A program made the translations under genes and the position numbers. 64,000 nt of DNA from Colwellia sp. MB02u-6 (GTDB lineage: Bacteria; Pseudomonadota; Gammaproteobacteria; Enterobacterales; Alteromonadaceae), in NCBI RefSeq assembly GCF_014077095.1, contig NZ_JACGVG010000037.1, forward strand, positions 1 to 64,000, given 5' to 3'. Shown in pieces: positions 53,883 to 64,000 of the stretch (position 1 is its first letter; each line of letters begins with the position of its first letter). A model generated the notes under the pieces. It saw only the letters and a list, made by a program, of their open reading frames with translations. It searched no databases and was not told the DNA's origin.

Positions 53883-54248
53883 TCAAAGCTCCTGTTTGGC
53901 TAAGATAAATAAATAGTGTTTGTGCTAATTGATGAAAGACAAAGAGGAATTATAAACCACTGATGGTAACCGATGACACTCAATTAATACTCATTTTGCT
54001 AACATTACGTGAGCGAAAAGCATTATAAACTTTTTCTGATATTATTGGCACGTGGATTGACAATAAAATAACTAAGCTAAAAAAAAGGCTTATTCATTAC
54101 GCTAACTTTACACTTGCGTTACACTTATATACTTTTGGTTACTCTTTTCGCACCAAATAGTTGTGAATTTGTGATGACTGAGGTGTTGTGCTGCGGTAGA
54201 ATTCTACTACATAAAACAATAATTAACAGTGATGTTATTCCAAGCGAT
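53883..54248. promoter_or_regulatory. Divergent promoter region between yrbG and mlaF
   Basis: 365 bases with no gene. For the plus-strand mla operon the best promoter candidate is TTTACA (54107-54112) with TATACT (54128-54133), spacer 15 bases, slightly short. TTGACA at 54057 has no -10 partner at a normal distance. The open frame that extends upstream of mlaF is regarded as leader, not protein. Confidence 0.4.
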
Positions 54249-55058
54249 ATGTCTGAAATTTTAGTTGATATCAAAAACATGACCTTTAAGCGTAACGAGC
54301 GTGTTATTTATGATGGCATTAGTTTGTCTATTCCTAAAGGTAAAGTTACCGCGATAATGGGCCCAAGTGGTATTGGTAAAACAACGTTATTGCGCTTAAT
54401 TGGTGGTCAAATTAAACCAGAGTCTGGGCAAATCCTTTTCGATGGTCACGACATTCCAAAATTGTCTCGTAGTGCGTTATATGAAATACGTAAACGTATG
54501 AGTATGCTATTTCAAAGCGGTGCCTTGTTTACTGACATGAGTGTTTACGACAATATTGCCTTTCCTATACGCGAGCATACTCAGTTATCAGAAGACATCA
54601 TTGAAAAAATGGTGCTAATGAAATTAGAGGCGGTGGGTTTGCGTGGTGCAAGAAATTTACGTCCAAGCGAGCTCTCTGGTGGTATGGCGCGTCGAGCAGC
54701 ATTAGCTCGCTCAATTGCGCTTGACCCTGAACTTATTCTTTACGATGAGCCCTTTGCTGGCCAAGACCCTATTTCTATGGGCGTGATTGTCCGGCTCATT
54801 CATCAACTAGGTGATGCATTGGGATTAACCTCTGTGGTGGTTTCTCATGATGTCCCAGAAGCGATGAGTATTGCAGATTATATTTATATTATTGCTGAGC
54901 AAAAAATTATTGGCCAAGGCACGCCGGAAGAAATCTACGCGCACACCTCACCTTTAGTGCAGCAGTTTGTTAAAGGTGAAGCTGATGGCCCTGTGCCATT
55001 TCATTATCCTGCGGCGTCATACAGTGAAGAGTTAATTGGTCGAGGTGTTGAGAAGTGA
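54249..55058 (+). CDS. mlaF: Phospholipid-trafficking ABC ATPase MlaF
   Basis: MlaF drives the MlaFEDB complex that moves glycerophospholipids between the inner and outer membranes, keeping phospholipids off the cell surface. Walker A is [19 protein letters not shown] near residue 38, the signature [19 protein letters not shown] near 140, and Walker [16 protein letters not shown] near 160; the C-terminus [17 protein letters not shown] is the MlaF tail that contacts its partners. I start at ATG 54249 ([11 protein letters not shown]), aligning with E. coli, and not at the upstream frame extending to 54114. It overlaps mlaE by four bases (GTGA). Confidence 0.95.
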   Translation: MSEILVDIKNMTFKRNERVIYDGISLSIPKGKVTAIMGPSGIGKTTLLRLIGGQIKPESGQILFDGHDIPKLSRSALYEIRKRMSMLFQSGALFTDMSVYDNIAFPIREHTQLSEDIIEKMVLMKLEAVGLRGARNLRPSELSGGMARRAALARSIALDPELILYDEPFAGQDPISMGVIVRLIHQLGDALGLTSVVVSHDVPEAMSIADYIYIIAEQKIIGQGTPEEIYAHTSPLVQQFVKGEADGPVPFHYPAASYSEELIGRGVEK

Positions 55059-55831
55059 ATCAGCTGCAAATATTGGGTCATAGCATTATCGAACAAATCT
55101 CAGGCTTAGGTAGAGCTTTGTTGATGCTAGCATCAGCACTCTTTCATATTCCGAACCCACGCAAAGGTTTTCCTTTGTTGTTGAGCCAATTGTACTCTGT
55201 TGGCGTATTATCTTTAGTTATCATCGTTGTTTCGGGTTTGTTTATCGGTATGGTGTTGGCTTTACAGGGCTATACTATTCTGGTTGATTTTGGCGCTGAA
55301 GCCAGCTTAGGACCCATGGTAGCCTTATCGTTATTACGTGAGTTAGGTCCAGTGGTTGCCGCCTTACTTTTTGCTGGTCGAGCTGGGTCTGCACTGACTG
55401 CTGAAATAGGTTTGATGAAAGCAACAGAGCAACTTTCTAGTCTTGAAATGATGGCAGTAGATCCTTTGCGTCGTGTTATTGCCCCACGCTTTTGGGCTGG
55501 CTTTATCAGTTTGCCACTGTTAGCTGCTATATTTTCTGCGGTGGGTATTCTAGGTGCTCATCTAGTTGGTGTTGATTGGTTAGGTGTTGACAGCGGTACG
55601 TTTTGGTCGGTAATGCAGTCACAAGTGTCATTCGAAAAAGACATTTTAAATGGCATTATTAAAAGCTTAGTCTTTGCTTTTGTGGTGACTTGGATCGCAG
55701 TTTATAAAGGTTATGCTTGCGAGCCAACCTCTGAAGGTATTAGCCGAGCAACAACGTCAACCGTAGTGCAATCGTCACTATTAGTTTTAGGATTAGATTT
55801 TGTATTAACCGCGTTAATGTTTACAAGTTAA
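55055..55831 (+). CDS. mlaE: Phospholipid-trafficking ABC permease MlaE
   Basis: MlaE is the membrane subunit of MlaFEDB. Its 258 residues contain five to six hydrophobic segments and the family signatures [20 protein letters not shown] near residue 50, [44 protein letters not shown] in the coupling-helix region ([13 protein letters not shown] is conserved), and the C-terminal [17 protein letters not shown]. The start is GTG 55055, overlapping the mlaF stop, so translation is coupled. It is followed 60 bases later by mlaD. Confidence 0.95.
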   Translation: MNQLQILGHSIIEQISGLGRALLMLASALFHIPNPRKGFPLLLSQLYSVGVLSLVIIVVSGLFIGMVLALQGYTILVDFGAEASLGPMVALSLLRELGPVVAALLFAGRAGSALTAEIGLMKATEQLSSLEMMAVDPLRRVIAPRFWAGFISLPLLAAIFSAVGILGAHLVGVDWLGVDSGTFWSVMQSQVSFEKDILNGIIKSLVFAFVVTWIAVYKGYACEPTSEGISRATTSTVVQSSLLVLGLDFVLTALMFTS

Positions 55832-55891
55832 TCTTTGTAAAAAACTTATAGCGGTTATTTAGTTAAATATTATTTGAATTTGGTGGAAGAC

Positions 55892-56362
55892 ATGGTGTCG
55901 AAAAAAATAGAATTATTGGTCGGACTATTTGCTGCAATTGGTATTGCTGCATTGTTAATGCTAGCACTAAAAGTAGCTGACAGCGGTATTACAGGCACTG
56001 GCAACACATATCAGTTATATGCCAAATTTGACAATATTGGCGGCTTGAAAGTTCGCTCGCCAATCAAAGTGGGGGGTGTTGTCATCGGCCGTGTCAGTGC
56101 AATTTCGTTAGACAGTGCAGATTATACGCCTTTAGTGACTTTGGAGATTTTTACTGAGTATAATAACTTCTCAGAAGCGACTTCAGTGTCAATATTAACG
56201 GCGGGTTTATTAGGTGAACAATACATAGGTTTGTTACCTGGCTTTATTCACAGCTCGGTTGAAATTTTAAAACCAGGTGATTATATTGAAGATACCAAGC
56301 CTGCATTGATATTAGAAGAACTGATTGGTCAGTTTTTATTTAGCCAAGGCAGTGGTGATTAA
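55892..56362 (+). CDS. mlaD: MCE-domain lipid-transport protein MlaD
   Basis: MlaD is anchored by one N-terminal helix (ELLVGLFAAIGIAALLMLALKVA) and presents a periplasmic MCE domain that forms a hexameric ring with a hydrophobic pore. Conserved MCE stretches are YQLYAKFDNIGGLKVRSPIKVGGVVIGRVSAI (split at GGLKV) and VSILTAGLLGEQYIGLLPG. The tail is short, as in E. coli. The ATG at 55892 (MVSKKIELLVG) is preceded by GGTGGA, better than the upstream TTG in the same frame. About 156 residues. Confidence 0.94.
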   Translation: MVSKKIELLVGLFAAIGIAALLMLALKVADSGITGTGNTYQLYAKFDNIGGLKVRSPIKVGGVVIGRVSAISLDSADYTPLVTLEIFTEYNNFSEATSVSILTAGLLGEQYIGLLPGFIHSSVEILKPGDYIEDTKPALILEELIGQFLFSQGSGD

Positions 56363-56364
56363 TA

Positions 56365-57009
56365 ATGATAAATAATGCAATGAAAAAATGCTTTTTTTGT
56401 TTAGCACTGCTAGGTTTGTCGATACCGGCTAGCGCGACAGGAGATGTTGATAAAAAAGACCCTTATCAAATGATTAAAACGGTTGCCGAGATCACTTTTA
56501 AGCGCTTTGCCAATGAACAAGTGGCGATACGTGCAGAGCCTAATTTATTGAAAACGATCGTTCGTGAAGAATTAATGCCGTACATAAATTATCAATATGC
56601 CGCCTATAAAGTCATTGGTAGTAACTTTAAGAAAACCAATCAGGCTGACCGAGCTGAGTTTGTACCGGCATTTCGTGAGTATCTTATCACAGCTTATGCG
56701 CAGGTTTTTACCTTGTATGATAACCAAAAGGTCGAATTTGCACCGGCAGAAAATTTTGCTGAACATCGCGTAGTGTCTGTTGATACTAGTGTAATGGAGC
56801 CAGGCCGTGGTCCCATTAATATTTCCTTTCGTGTGCGCAAGCATAAAAAAACCGGCGACTGGAAAGCTTATGATATGGTAGCAGAAGGTGTTAGCTTACT
56901 TGACAGCAAACAAGCAGAGTTAAGTGGTTTGATCCGTCAAAAAGGGCTAGCTTATGTCACTGAAATGCTGAAAGAAAAAAGTGCAAAAAGTATTGTTTTT
57001 AAATCATAA
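56365..57009 (+). CDS. mlaC: Periplasmic phospholipid-binding protein MlaC
   Basis: MlaC ferries single phospholipids between the outer-membrane MlaA-OmpC complex and MlaFEDB. The 214-residue protein has a signal peptide (KKCFFCLALLGLSIPASA-T) and the MlaC/Ttg2D fold: DPYQMIKTVAEITFKRFANEQ, LMPYINYQYAAYKVIGSNFK, FVPAFREYLITAYAQVFTLYD and WKAYDMVAEGVSLLDS, all in family order. It begins two bases after mlaD, either at ATG 56365 or at the Met five codons later, which is where the signal peptide proper starts. Confidence 0.94.
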   Translation: MINNAMKKCFFCLALLGLSIPASATGDVDKKDPYQMIKTVAEITFKRFANEQVAIRAEPNLLKTIVREELMPYINYQYAAYKVIGSNFKKTNQADRAEFVPAFREYLITAYAQVFTLYDNQKVEFAPAENFAEHRVVSVDTSVMEPGRGPINISFRVRKHKKTGDWKAYDMVAEGVSLLDSKQAELSGLIRQKGLAYVTEMLKEKSAKSIVFKS

Positions 57010-57071
57010 AATTTAATTTTTGCCAAGCATACAGACAAAGTAGCATATGATAAGGTTGTTAGCAGATTAAA

Positions 57072-57368
57072 ATGATAGAAGTCCAACAAGCAGAGCAAAA
57101 AGCGATTTTTAGTGGTGCGTTAACCCGTGCTACAATAACGCCTGCATTTGATAAAAAGTATCGTAAATTAGTCAATAATAAACGAATTATTATTGACTTA
57201 GCTAAGGTGAGTCAAGTTGACACCGCAGGGTTAGCATGGATTTTATTATTAATTGAACTGGCGACTAGCAAAGCTTGTCATATCAGTTTGATTAATTTAC
57301 CTGAAGATTTATTAAAGCTGGCAACGTTAAGTGCAGTTGATACGTTATTGCCGATAGAAACCCCTTAA
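57072..57368 (+). CDS. mlaB: STAS-domain protein MlaB
   Basis: MlaB is a cytoplasmic STAS-domain protein that binds MlaF and is needed for assembly and activity of the transporter. The 98-residue sequence has the STAS core IIIDLAKVSQVDTAGLAWILLLIELA, with the conserved DxxG (VDTAG), in which a Thr follows the Asp as in E. coli MlaB. The C-terminal half shows SLINLPEDLLKLATLSAVD. Located 62 bases after mlaC and 24 bases before ibaG on the same strand. Confidence 0.9.
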   Translation: MIEVQQAEQKAIFSGALTRATITPAFDKKYRKLVNNKRIIIDLAKVSQVDTAGLAWILLLIELATSKACHISLINLPEDLLKLATLSAVDTLLPIETP

Positions 57369-57392
57369 TCTACACGCTATTTGGAGCAAAAA

Positions 57393-57650
57393 GTGGAAGT
57401 AAAAGAGATAGAAAAATTAATTACCGATGCCGTTGAATTAGATGAGATTCATGTAGCATTTGATGGTTCACAATGTAAAGTAATTGCCATTGCTGACTTT
57501 TTAGGTGATTTAAGCCGAGTGAAAAAACAACAAACAATTTATGCCCCTTTAGCGAAAATTATCAACGAAGGTGTCATTCACGCGGTATCCATTAAAACCT
57601 TCACAACGTCTGACTGGCGTCGTGAAAAAATGTTTAACCTACCCCTTTAA
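57393..57650 (+). CDS. ibaG: BolA-family protein IbaG
   Basis: IbaG (YrbA) is a BolA-like protein that forms [2Fe-2S]-bridged complexes with monothiol glutaredoxins and helps acid resistance or iron-sulfur homeostasis. The 85-residue sequence shows IEKLITDAVELDEIHVAFDG, QCKVIAIADFLGDLSRVKKQQTIYAPLAKIIN in the BolA core (AxxF/L..xxxRV..Q..IYxxL) and the C-terminal IKTFTTSDWRREKM. The start is GTG 57393, with GGAG six bases before it; a TTG at 57381 is an alternative. It sits between mlaB and murA, the conserved arrangement. Confidence 0.92.
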   Translation: MEVKEIEKLITDAVELDEIHVAFDGSQCKVIAIADFLGDLSRVKKQQTIYAPLAKIINEGVIHAVSIKTFTTSDWRREKMFNLPL

Positions 57651-57665
57651 TTCATACCGACATAA

Positions 57666-58940
<1,275 letters not shown>

Positions 58941-58965
58941 GGTTAATTAAGCGTTAGCGCGTGAT

Positions 58966-58999
58966 AAAAATCCCAGCTACTTTGCTGGGATTTTTATTT
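58966..58999. terminator. Bidirectional terminator between murA and degS
   Basis: AAAAATCCCAGC (58966-58977) and GCTGGGATTTTT (58984-58995) form a 12-bp stem with a six-base loop, with a T-run on each strand. It can end both murA (plus) and degS (minus) transcripts. Confidence 0.93.
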
Positions 59000-59022
59000 G
59001 CTTGGTGCATTGCTGGCAGTAT

Positions 59023-60081
59023 TTACTTTGGTACTTCAACAATAGTCACCGGTAATATTAATTGTTGATTATCGCGAGAGATCATAAAGCTCAACACAGT
59101 ACCAGGCGGAGCCTCAGCAACAACGTCTAAGCCTTGTTTTGCATTTTGTAATCTAATATCATCTATTTGATAAACCACATCACCTGATTGTAATCCAGCT
59201 ATCATAGCCGGACTTTCTGGCGTTACTGCACCAATAATAAAGCCCTTAAGATTAGTCACAGAATCGTTTGCCTCAACACCAAGCCAGCCACGTACCACGC
59301 GACCATGTTCAATAATTTTTAACATAATGGTACGTGCTAATTGATAAGGTACAGCAAAAAATATGCCCTGAATATTGAGATTAGGATTCGCTTGGGTAAA
59401 TTTTCTTGAATTAATACCGACTAACTCACCATTAGAATTTATCAGAGCACCACCAGAATTGCCCTCGTTAATAGCGGCATCCATTTGTAAAAACTGTAAA
59501 TAGCTGGTACTTAGACCACTTTGTCCGGTTGCGCTGACAATGCCTTGCGTGACAGTCTGTCCTAAATTTAGTGGATTACCTATGGCTAATACTACGTCAC
59601 CGACTTGCGGTGTTAATGTGCTCATTTGAGGAATAACCGGCAAATTGTTCGCTTGTACTTTTAATACAGCAAGATCGGTCAAGACATCATAACCAATGAG
59701 TTCAGCATGAAGCTCTTGGCCTCGTTGTAAAACTACTACAGTTAAATCAGCACTTTGTACCACATGGTAGTTAGTTAAAATGTAACCTTGGCTGTGCATG
59801 ATAACGCCACTACCTAAGCGGGTTACTTTTCGCGGCTGGCGGCCATAAGTTGGGTTTACTTGAATTTCTTCAGAGTAAATATTCACTACAGCAGGGCCAG
59901 CTAAACGCACCGCTTTTGCATAAGACAAAGGTGCTTGTATTTTCTCGGCGCTGGACAATAATTGCCAAGGAAGTATATTTTTTTCACGCAGCTCAGGTAC
60001 TAGTATCAACAAAACCAAGGCAAACATGACGCCGTAGCTAGCTGAACGAATGAAAAACTTTAGGGCAGTGATAATTTTCAA
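59023..60081 (-). CDS. degS: Periplasmic site-1 protease DegS
   Basis: DegS is anchored by an N-terminal helix (SASYGVMFALVLLILVPEL) and cleaves anti-sigma RseA when its PDZ domain binds the C-termini of misfolded porins, starting the sigma-E response. The catalytic triad is His106 (TNYHVV), Asp136 (LTDLAVL) and Ser209 (INEGNSGGAL). A single PDZ domain follows (residues about 265-345, GFIIGAVTPESPAMIAGLQSGD). The lack of a second PDZ and the membrane anchor separate it from DegP/DegQ. Length 352 matches E. coli (355). Confidence 0.95.
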   Translation of the reverse strand: MKIITALKFFIRSASYGVMFALVLLILVPELREKNILPWQLLSSAEKIQAPLSYAKAVRLAGPAVVNIYSEEIQVNPTYGRQPRKVTRLGSGVIMHSQGYILTNYHVVQSADLTVVVLQRGQELHAELIGYDVLTDLAVLKVQANNLPVIPQMSTLTPQVGDVVLAIGNPLNLGQTVTQGIVSATGQSGLSTSYLQFLQMDAAINEGNSGGALINSNGELVGINSRKFTQANPNLNIQGIFFAVPYQLARTIMLKIIEHGRVVRGWLGVEANDSVTNLKGFIIGAVTPESPAMIAGLQSGDVVYQIDDIRLQNAKQGLDVVAEAPPGTVLSFMISRDNQQLILPVTIVEVPK

Positions 60082-60433
60082 CAGGATTATTTTTATTAGT
60101 CTGATTTTTTATAGATTAACATAAAGCCTTCGCTGTTATAAAGTTTTTGTCGTAGATAATCGCTGAGCTGGCTTTGAGTATGGGCCAGAGATTAACCTGG
60201 TTTAAATAGCTGAAATACTGACTTTGTTGGCTAAATAGTTAAAGATATTTGGATCTGAGACATAACGTCATCGTGGATAAGCCGGCAATAAAATTTATTG
60301 CCGGCTGTCATCAATAGGCTTGTTATCGCTTGAAATCTTTCTCGCCTATTTGGAATTTTCAATGCTATAAATCTAAGCTAAGGTTAAATTCCATCGCTAT
60401 TTTTAACGGATATTGGTTGAATTTATGGGTGTT
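60082..60433. other. Intergenic region between bax-like gene and degS
   Basis: No gene in about 350 bases. It holds a perfect 13-bp inverted repeat at 60280-60306 (AGCCGGCAATAAA / TTTATTGCCGGCT). The degS promoter must lie near 60082-60200. Confidence 0.45.
60280..60306. terminator. Perfect inverted repeat downstream of the bax-like gene
   Basis: AGCCGGCAATAAA, one central A, then TTTATTGCCGGCT. It lies about 130 bases after the bax-like stop (minus strand). Without a T-run behind the stem it may be a 3' stabilising hairpin or a protein-binding palindrome; termination is possible but not shown. Confidence 0.45.
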
Positions 60434-61123
60434 TTAGTTATTCGCATCAAGTTGATGAAATTTATTAAACTTAATGATTGAGGTTAATTCATGACCATAT
60501 TCTGCACCTTTTTCAGAATAACGGTCTAATTTTTTAACTAAAGCAAACGGGTCATCAGTTTTCATTTTTAATTTTCTAAACTCTTTAAATGCACCACCAC
60601 GGGCAATGGTTCGATAATAGTCGCTAACAGAGGCTTTTATCGAGGGATATTCTTTGACCCAAATAGTTTTATCACCACGTTTTTTCAGGGCAGCAATTCT
60701 AGGTTCATCTTTATCAAACGACCAAACACCGAATATATTATAAGCTTCTCTAAAAAAACGAGATGTTGCCCAAGAACTTTCCATTGCCGCTTGTGCAATC
60801 GCAATACTTTTAGGGTGCGGTTTCAGTGCCATTAAAAGCTCTGCATCAGTTTTTGCTTTATATTCCACTTTCAGCTTGGCTATTTTATCGGTATCACTAC
60901 CTGATTCTAGTGACGCTGAAACCTTATTATATCGGACCATAAGTTCAGCATAGACATCGTTTACTGCCGGAATAATGAGGTTTTTAAATCTGGCTTTTTT
61001 TTCTTGCACTGTCATTTTAGGCAGCGCTGTATCTTTTGATGAATAAAAATAAATAACGGCAGAGAATAAGAGTATGGCAATAAGTGCAGCAAATACTTTT
61101 GATTGCAAAGAAGTTAATTTCAT
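60434..61123 (-). CDS. Bax-like glucosaminidase-family protein
   Basis: A 229-residue protein with one N-terminal membrane segment (VFAALIAILLFSAVIYFY) and a glucosaminidase (mannosyl-glycoprotein endo-beta-N-acetylglucosaminidase-type) domain similar to E. coli Bax. The catalytic region reads IAIAQAAMESSWATSRFFREAYNIFGVWSF, with the conserved Glu in AAMESSW and NIFGVW typical of peptidoglycan hydrolases of this group; SIKASVSDYYRTIARGGAF follows. It probably trims peptidoglycan in the periplasm. I start at ATG 61123 (MKLTSLQSKV); the open frame reaching 61228 would place 35 residues before the signal anchor. Confidence 0.85.
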   Translation of the reverse strand: MKLTSLQSKVFAALIAILLFSAVIYFYSSKDTALPKMTVQEKKARFKNLIIPAVNDVYAELMVRYNKVSASLESGSDTDKIAKLKVEYKAKTDAELLMALKPHPKSIAIAQAAMESSWATSRFFREAYNIFGVWSFDKDEPRIAALKKRGDKTIWVKEYPSIKASVSDYYRTIARGGAFKEFRKLKMKTDDPFALVKKLDRYSEKGAEYGHELTSIIKFNKFHQLDANN

Positions 61124-61580
61124 ATAAAGCCTTACTTGAAGGGTAAAAAAATCTTCAACTATAATAGCATATAATTTATATCTTCTGAAAAGTAGCTCAC
61201 TTAGCTGAGCGTTTACCTTGTTTGACAATAAAATTTGTTTGTTTACCCATATAGGTATAGAAGCAAGTTTTATTATATTTTCAGTTTCAATACACAGCGC
61301 ACTTATCTCTTTATAAGTTAAGCTGTTTAGAATAAGTTCTAGGTATATTGCTGGTAATCTTGTTTACACAGTCAAAGTAAAAGTGAGTCTTTAACGTGAT
61401 ATGTAGTTGGTAAAATAAGTCTTAATCATACCTAAGTTAAACCTTTAATCTATGATAGTGGGAGAAGAACTACCATAAAAAAAGCCTGTCGTGTGACAGG
61501 CTTGGTCTAGTGCTTAGGTTAGCTGTTAGGCTTTAATGCCGTGCCATTAGCAAATAATTATAGTTCTTAAGGTGAAAGTA
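61124..61580. other. Intergenic region between degQ and the bax-like gene
   Basis: About 450 bases with no gene recognised. It contains the degQ terminator at 61477-61503 (listed separately) and must include the promoter of the bax-like gene near its left end. Confidence 0.45.
61477..61503 (-). terminator. Intrinsic terminator of degQ
   Basis: On the minus strand: stem AAGCCTGTC / GACAGGCTT with a four-base loop, followed by a run of seven T including the stem end. It starts about 80 bases after the degQ stop. Confidence 0.9.
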
Positions 61581-62948
61581 TTAGCGGATCATTAAGAACA
61601 ATGAGGTGCTGTTACGCTGAACATTCAGTGCAAAAACGCCTTTATGATCGCTTAAGTAACTACGTAGCTCACCAATGTTATTAATGCGTTGGCGATTAAT
61701 GCCATTAATAACATCACCTTTGCGTAAACCCACTGCTGCAGCAGGACTGTTTTCAGCAACTTCAGCAACACTGATACCATTACCTTTACTATTGTTTTCT
61801 AGCTCAGCGCCATCAAGCATGGGATGTAAACTCGCGGCTGCAATATTAGCCATGTCAGCTTTTTTCAAAGTAACGTCATATGTTTTTTCTTTACCGTCTT
61901 TTCTGATCACGGTAATTTTTACCGTTTGCCCAGCGCCAATTGAACCAATTTTACCTCTGAGTGCGTTAAAGGTTTTAATTATTTTACCGTTAACTTTAAT
62001 AATGACATCACCGGCACGAATACCGGCTTCATCAGCGGCTGAATCTTTCATGACTTGTTCGACAAAACCGCCTTGATTAACCTCAAGTTCCATTGCTTTA
62101 GCAATTTCACTGGTAACACTGCGACCGGCAACACCTAAAACGCCGCGTCGTACTTCGCCAAACTCAATAATTTGATTAACCAAGTTTTGTACCATGTTAC
62201 TTGGAATGGCAAAACCAATACCGACATTGCCACCGTTAGGACCTAAGATGGCGGTGTTGATACCAATAAGCTCACCACGTAAGTTGATCAAAGCACCGCC
62301 TGAATTACCACTATTAATCGCAGCATCGGTTTGAATGAAGTCTTCGTAGTTTTCAACGTTTAGGCCACTGCGACCTAAGGCGCTGACGATACCAGAGGTC
62401 ACCGTCTGTCCCAAGCCAAATGGACTACCTATGGCAACCGCAAAATCACCTACACGTATGTCGTCAGAGTCTGCAATTTTTACTGCCACAAGGTCATCCG
62501 CTACTATCTGTAATAAAGCGATATCGCTGGCTTCATCACCACCAATTTTTTTAGCGTCAAGTTGACGACCATCTTTTAGCGTAATTTGAATTTCATCAGC
62601 ATCGTTAATGACATGGCTATTAGTTACAATGTAACCTTTGTCAGCGTCCAGAATAACACCTGAGCCCAAACCCCGAAATTGTCGTTCTGTTTGTTGGTTT
62701 TGTCCTTGACCTTGGCGGGGGTTACCAAAGAAAAATTTGAAAGCTTCTGGCACACGCTGCTCAACTTCATGGGTGCCACGAACTGAAATGAGCACAACTC
62801 CCGGTGTTACTTGCTCTAACATAGGTGCAAGGCTAGGCATGTTTTGCCCATTAAACGATTGAGGTAATTTGGCTTGCGCGGGTAAACTTGCCATGGCAAT
62901 CGTTGAGGAAAGTAAGACAATATTTACTAAAACTGATAAATTCTTCAT
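61581..62948 (-). CDS. degQ: Periplasmic protease/chaperone DegQ (Do family)
   Basis: A 455-residue HtrA protease with signal peptide (VNIVLLSSTIAMASLPAQA-K) that degrades unfolded envelope proteins as a cage-like oligomer. The triad is His112 (TNSHVI), Asp142 (ASDIALL) and Ser216 (INSGNSGGAL). Two PDZ domains follow (residues about 265-355 and 370-450, marked by GVLGVAGRSV...AGIRAGD and AVGLRKGDVING). The short LA loop (about 65-92) is Gln-rich. E. coli DegQ has 455 residues and DegP 474, so DegQ is the better name. It lies next to degS in the standard order, but is transcribed separately. Confidence 0.94.
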   Translation of the reverse strand: MKNLSVLVNIVLLSSTIAMASLPAQAKLPQSFNGQNMPSLAPMLEQVTPGVVLISVRGTHEVEQRVPEAFKFFFGNPRQGQGQNQQTERQFRGLGSGVILDADKGYIVTNSHVINDADEIQITLKDGRQLDAKKIGGDEASDIALLQIVADDLVAVKIADSDDIRVGDFAVAIGSPFGLGQTVTSGIVSALGRSGLNVENYEDFIQTDAAINSGNSGGALINLRGELIGINTAILGPNGGNVGIGFAIPSNMVQNLVNQIIEFGEVRRGVLGVAGRSVTSEIAKAMELEVNQGGFVEQVMKDSAADEAGIRAGDVIIKVNGKIIKTFNALRGKIGSIGAGQTVKITVIRKDGKEKTYDVTLKKADMANIAAASLHPMLDGAELENNSKGNGISVAEVAENSPAAAVGLRKGDVINGINRQRINNIGELRSYLSDHKGVFALNVQRNSTSLFLMIR

Positions 62949-63067
62949 GTAACAGAAAACTCCTAATTAAAGTATTAATAAGCAACAGGATTATTTAGTA
63001 AAATAAATCAGTTAAACAAACCTGTTGGGGTCACTCAATTAAAGACCTGCAATAAAAAGATTAGTTC

Positions 63068-63532
63068 CTAATTATTTGTTTCAGCATCTGTCACACTGTA
63101 TTTTTTATCATTAAACAAGCCACTAGGTGCGCCGGAATAATCTAACGGAGGCTCTGATGTCGTTTCGTCATGTTTACGAGGTTTTTTGTCATGTCGTAGA
63201 TTTACGGTTTGCGCTAATTGCTCTTGGGTTTCTTTAGAGAAAAAGGGCATATTTTCGATATTATCAGGAGTTACTTGTTGCAACAGTTGGGTGCTTTGCG
63301 CCATTTGAGCCATAGCAACTTGGCAGGTACTGTTCATTTGCTCAAGCAAATTGGCAGAGTTTGCAAGATGCTCAGTTACGTCAAGTTTATATCGTGCTAA
63401 TTCTGCTTCACTTTGGCTAGCTTTAGTCGCCAGTTTTTGTGTTTCTTGTGCAGATGAAAACAGCATTCTGTTAGCAAAAAAACCAACAATTGCGCCAACA
63501 ATAAATAGCCCGAGTCCTAAAACAACATTCAT
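63068..63532 (-). CDS. zapG: Cell-envelope/division protein ZapG (YhcB, DUF1043)
   Basis: A 154-residue protein with one N-terminal membrane helix (VLGLGLFIVGAIVGFFANRML) followed by a coiled coil (QETQKLATKASQSEAELARYKLDVTEHLANSANLLEQM) and a disordered polar tail, the layout of YhcB. YhcB/ZapG affects division and coordination of peptidoglycan and lipid synthesis. It is divergent from zapE (176 bases between the starts), the conserved arrangement in gammaproteobacteria. Confidence 0.92.
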   Translation of the reverse strand: MNVVLGLGLFIVGAIVGFFANRMLFSSAQETQKLATKASQSEAELARYKLDVTEHLANSANLLEQMNSTCQVAMAQMAQSTQLLQQVTPDNIENMPFFSKETQEQLAQTVNLRHDKKPRKHDETTSEPPLDYSGAPSGLFNDKKYSVTDAETNN

Positions 63533-63709
63533 ATTTCTTTACCTTCATTGTATTCATGGAAAAAATTAGAGAAAATAAGCTTCAATAAATTTAATATAAC
63601 GTGCTTCACGCTACTTACCTAGTGAATATGTTTGTAAAAAAAAATATTTCAAGCCTAGCTTGCTTATACGTTATAAAAATAAAGTCAGTATTAATTAAAT
63701 GGCAGTTAA

Positions 63710-64000
63710 ATGATTAAATTATCTCCAATTGGAAAGTACACACAAGATTTAACCCGCGATGATTTTCTCTTTGACGCGGCTCAAGAAAATGCAGTTAAAA
63801 ATTTACAACGTTTGTACGACGATTTAATGACTCAACCTTTGCCAGTAACCGGCTTTAAAAAGGTGCTGAATCGCTGGAAGCGCGTGGTAAAAAAATCCGA
63901 AATTAAGCCGATAAAGGGCATTTATTTTTGGGGAGGGGTTGGGCGCGGTAAAACCTATCTGGTTGATACCTTTTATGATGGCTTACCCTTTACTAATAAA
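63710..64000 (+). CDS. zapE: Cell division protein ZapE, N-terminal part
   Basis: The first 97 codons of ZapE (YhcM/AFG1-like AAA+ ATPase), cut by the right edge of the window. It begins MIKLSPIGKYTQDL and contains the Walker A motif in YFWGGVGRGKTYLVD. The preceding AQENAVKNLQRLYDDLM is also typical. ZapE destabilises FtsZ polymers under low oxygen or heat in E. coli. ATG 63710 is the only plausible start: an ATG at 63699 is out of frame and stops after four codons. It is partial only because of the window. Confidence 0.93.
   Translation, partial: MIKLSPIGKYTQDLTRDDFLFDAAQENAVKNLQRLYDDLMTQPLPVTGFKKVLNRWKRVVKKSEIKPIKGIYFWGGVGRGKTYLVDTFYDGLPFTNK

Noticed and set aside
62949-63067. Sigma-E promoter for degQ
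   Set aside because: No GGAACTT-like -35 with a correctly spaced TCNNA-type -10 was found upstream of the start.

Overview
The window looks like a chromosomal segment of a marine gammaproteobacterium of the order Alteromonadales, most likely Colwelliaceae (Colwellia/Thalassotalea-like). This rests on the AT-rich composition, on an ArcA regulator paired with a Shewanella-type stand-alone HPt protein, on FabY, DUF2956 and dimeric dUTPase genes, and on the gene order of the rpoN/lpt/mla/murA and degS/degQ/zapG/zapE blocks. The genus is inferred from gene content only. There is no sign of phage, conjugative element, CRISPR array, rRNA or tRNA.

Layout. 1-5.5 kb is sparse: short tandem repeats, a CHASE-PAS-GGDEF diguanylate cyclase, a TrmK-like methyltransferase, a decayed flavodoxin-like gene and dps. 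5.5-13.2 kb holds housekeeping genes: a small membrane protein, mscL with an added zinc ribbon, fumC, a TRIC-family protein, a periplasmic rhodanese, a CbiB-like protein overlapping mtnN, a DUF2726 protein, dUTPase and DUF2956. 13.3-18.9 kb is an export-like unit (RND/MMPL pump, LolA-like periplasmic protein, outer-membrane barrel) divergent from an ArsR-family regulator with the cysteine spacing of persulfide sensors. 19-24.6 kb holds a GlxA-type AraC regulator, fabY and a second diguanylate cyclase. 24.9-30.9 kb is gltBD; then come folE2, hptA, arcA, a histidine kinase and rsmC.

37.4-42 kb is the most interesting part. A lysine riboswitch precedes four tightly packed genes: DapA-like, DapD-like, a LysA-like PLP decarboxylase and an AstE/AspA-family zinc hydrolase. 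This could be a compact lysine pathway in which an M14-type deacylase does the work of the M20-type DapE. The decarboxylase departs from the usual DAP-decarboxylase motifs, so another lysine-linked product is possible.

42-64 kb is conserved core: darP, pmbA, mgtE; the nitrogen-PTS/sigma-54/LPS-export block ptsO-rapZ-ptsN-hpf-rpoN-lptB-lptA-lptC-kdsC-kdsD-yrbG on the minus strand; the divergent mlaFEDCB-ibaG-murA operon on the plus strand; then degS, a Bax-like glucosaminidase, degQ, zapG and the start of zapE, cut by the window edge.

A 162-bp palindromic repeat (13263-13424) has a diverged partial copy near 31.33 kb, which suggests a dispersed MITE-like family in this genome.
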